A stretch of 14,636 nucleotides of DNA, from positions 61,712 to 76,347 of the forward strand of contig DDCX01000041.1 in assembly GCA_002336475.1 (NCBI GenBank), read 5' to 3'. The DNA comes from Flavobacteriales bacterium UBA1995 (GTDB taxonomy: Bacteria > Bacteroidota > Bacteroidia > Flavobacteriales_D > Sanyastnellaceae). The notes beneath the pieces were generated by a model. The model saw only the letters and a list, made by a program, of their open reading frames with translations, ran no database searches and was not told the origin of the DNA. The translations under genes were made by a program, and so were the position numbers. Below are positions 14,212-14,636 of this stretch, piece by piece; position 1 is the stretch's first letter; each line of letters opens with the position of its first letter.

Positions 14212-14636
14212 ATGATGTCCAAGACCATCACTCTGGTAACAGTCCTCTTCTGCTGTTTTACCGCAGCCCTTTCCCAGCAGCAGGTTGCTGTGAATTCAGC
14301 CCCTGCCCCTGAAGGGTATGACCTCGAAGTCGAGGTTGTTGCCGAAGATATCGGCGTCCTGATTAGTCCAATCACCTTTCAGGCGGTTGACTTGACAGGC
14401 TACAGCTGCACCCGTCTATATGTCACCATGAACAATGCCACAGACTTTATGTCTTCGGTTTCGGGTGACGCTACCAATCCTACATTGGTCGAGACTACGA
14501 CAAGCTACTTCCATGCCCTGCTGGGTGCAGCCACTCCCAATGGCATCAACTCGGTGCTTTTCGGGGTCTACCCAGAGCTGCCCTATGACAGCTGGGTGAC
14601 CGTGGGATTGGAGAGCGTGCCAAACGCTGCCGCTGG
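14212..14636 (+). CDS. Secreted protein of unknown function, 3' end outside the window
   Basis: The frame ATG ATG TCC AAG ... is open from 14212 to the end of the window, 141 codons plus two bases. The first 22 residues, MMSKTITLVTVLFCCFTAALSQ, form a signal peptide with probable cleavage before QQQV. The mature part seen (for example LEVEVVAEDIGVL, LTGYSCTRLYVTMNN, LPYDSWVTVGLESVPNAAAG) looks beta-rich, with many Thr/Ser/Asn and one cysteine. In this phylum such N-termini are common in large cell-surface or T9SS-exported proteins, so a C-terminal sorting domain may follow outside the window; that is inference. No enzyme motif was recognised. Either of the two adjacent ATG codons could start it. 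Confidence 0.75.
   Translation, partial: MMSKTITLVTVLFCCFTAALSQQQVAVNSAPAPEGYDLEVEVVAEDIGVLISPITFQAVDLTGYSCTRLYVTMNNATDFMSSVSGDATNPTLVETTTSYFHALLGAATPNGINSVLFGVYPELPYDSWVTVGLESVPNAAA

Noticed and set aside
1..14636. Search for CRISPR arrays, insertion sequences, phage genes, toxin-antitoxin pairs or defence genes
   Set aside because: No regularly spaced repeats, transposase motifs or related gene products were seen anywhere in the window.

Overview
The window looks like a chromosomal stretch of a Bacteroidota bacterium, most likely a Flavobacteriales-type marine or freshwater lineage with an unusually GC-rich genome for that group (clearly above 50 % G+C by eye). Evidence for this placement: the fused LpxC-FabZ enzyme, a type IX secretion (T9SS) style C-terminal sorting domain, a DUF4301 protein, a Bacteroidota-type asnS-rpoN arrangement, and promoter-like boxes matching the phylum's -7 element TAnnTTTG. 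Most genes are core housekeeping. No insertion sequences, phage genes, CRISPR arrays or toxin/defence modules were seen.

Layout, left to right. Positions 1-4165 (+ strand) hold the 3' part of a LolD/MacB-type ABC ATPase gene, then asnS (GTG start), rpoN (sigma-54) and a degenerate PAP2-like membrane protein gene that overlaps the rpoN stop by one base. galE (- strand) converges on the last of these with a 3-bp gap. A 75-bp divergent spacer separates galE from a small Hpt phosphotransfer protein gene (+), which is followed by a DUF4301 gene (+) and a bidirectional terminator at about 7195-7228.

Positions 7252-13904 (- strand), read from right to left, hold tRNA-Phe(GAA), a hairpin terminator, aroB, lpxD, lpxC-fabZ, lpxA, a CcmA-like ABC ATPase gene and a secreted T9SS-sorted protein gene. 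The lpxD-lpxC/fabZ-lpxA-ATPase block is tightly packed: a 26-bp gap, then an ATGA overlap, then a TGATG overlap. It should act as one operon for early lipid A synthesis. A good -33/-7 promoter candidate lies right before lpxD. A gene-free spacer of about 307 bp (13905-14211) contains the tRNA promoter and a pair of 10-bp direct repeats. It is followed by the start of another secreted protein gene (+) that runs off the window.

Most interesting points: (1) the DUF4301 protein carries motifs in the order expected of a UDP-sugar pyrophosphorylase-type nucleotidyltransferase; (2) several start codons sit exactly four bases after a -7-like box, which would give leaderless or nearly leaderless mRNAs; (3) the T9SS-sorted protein is an internal duplication marked by repeated cysteine spacing; (4) the PAP2-like protein coupled to rpoN has lost key catalytic motifs; (5) the ABC ATPase coupled to lpxA has no permease gene in view. 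No clearly novel multi-gene system was found.
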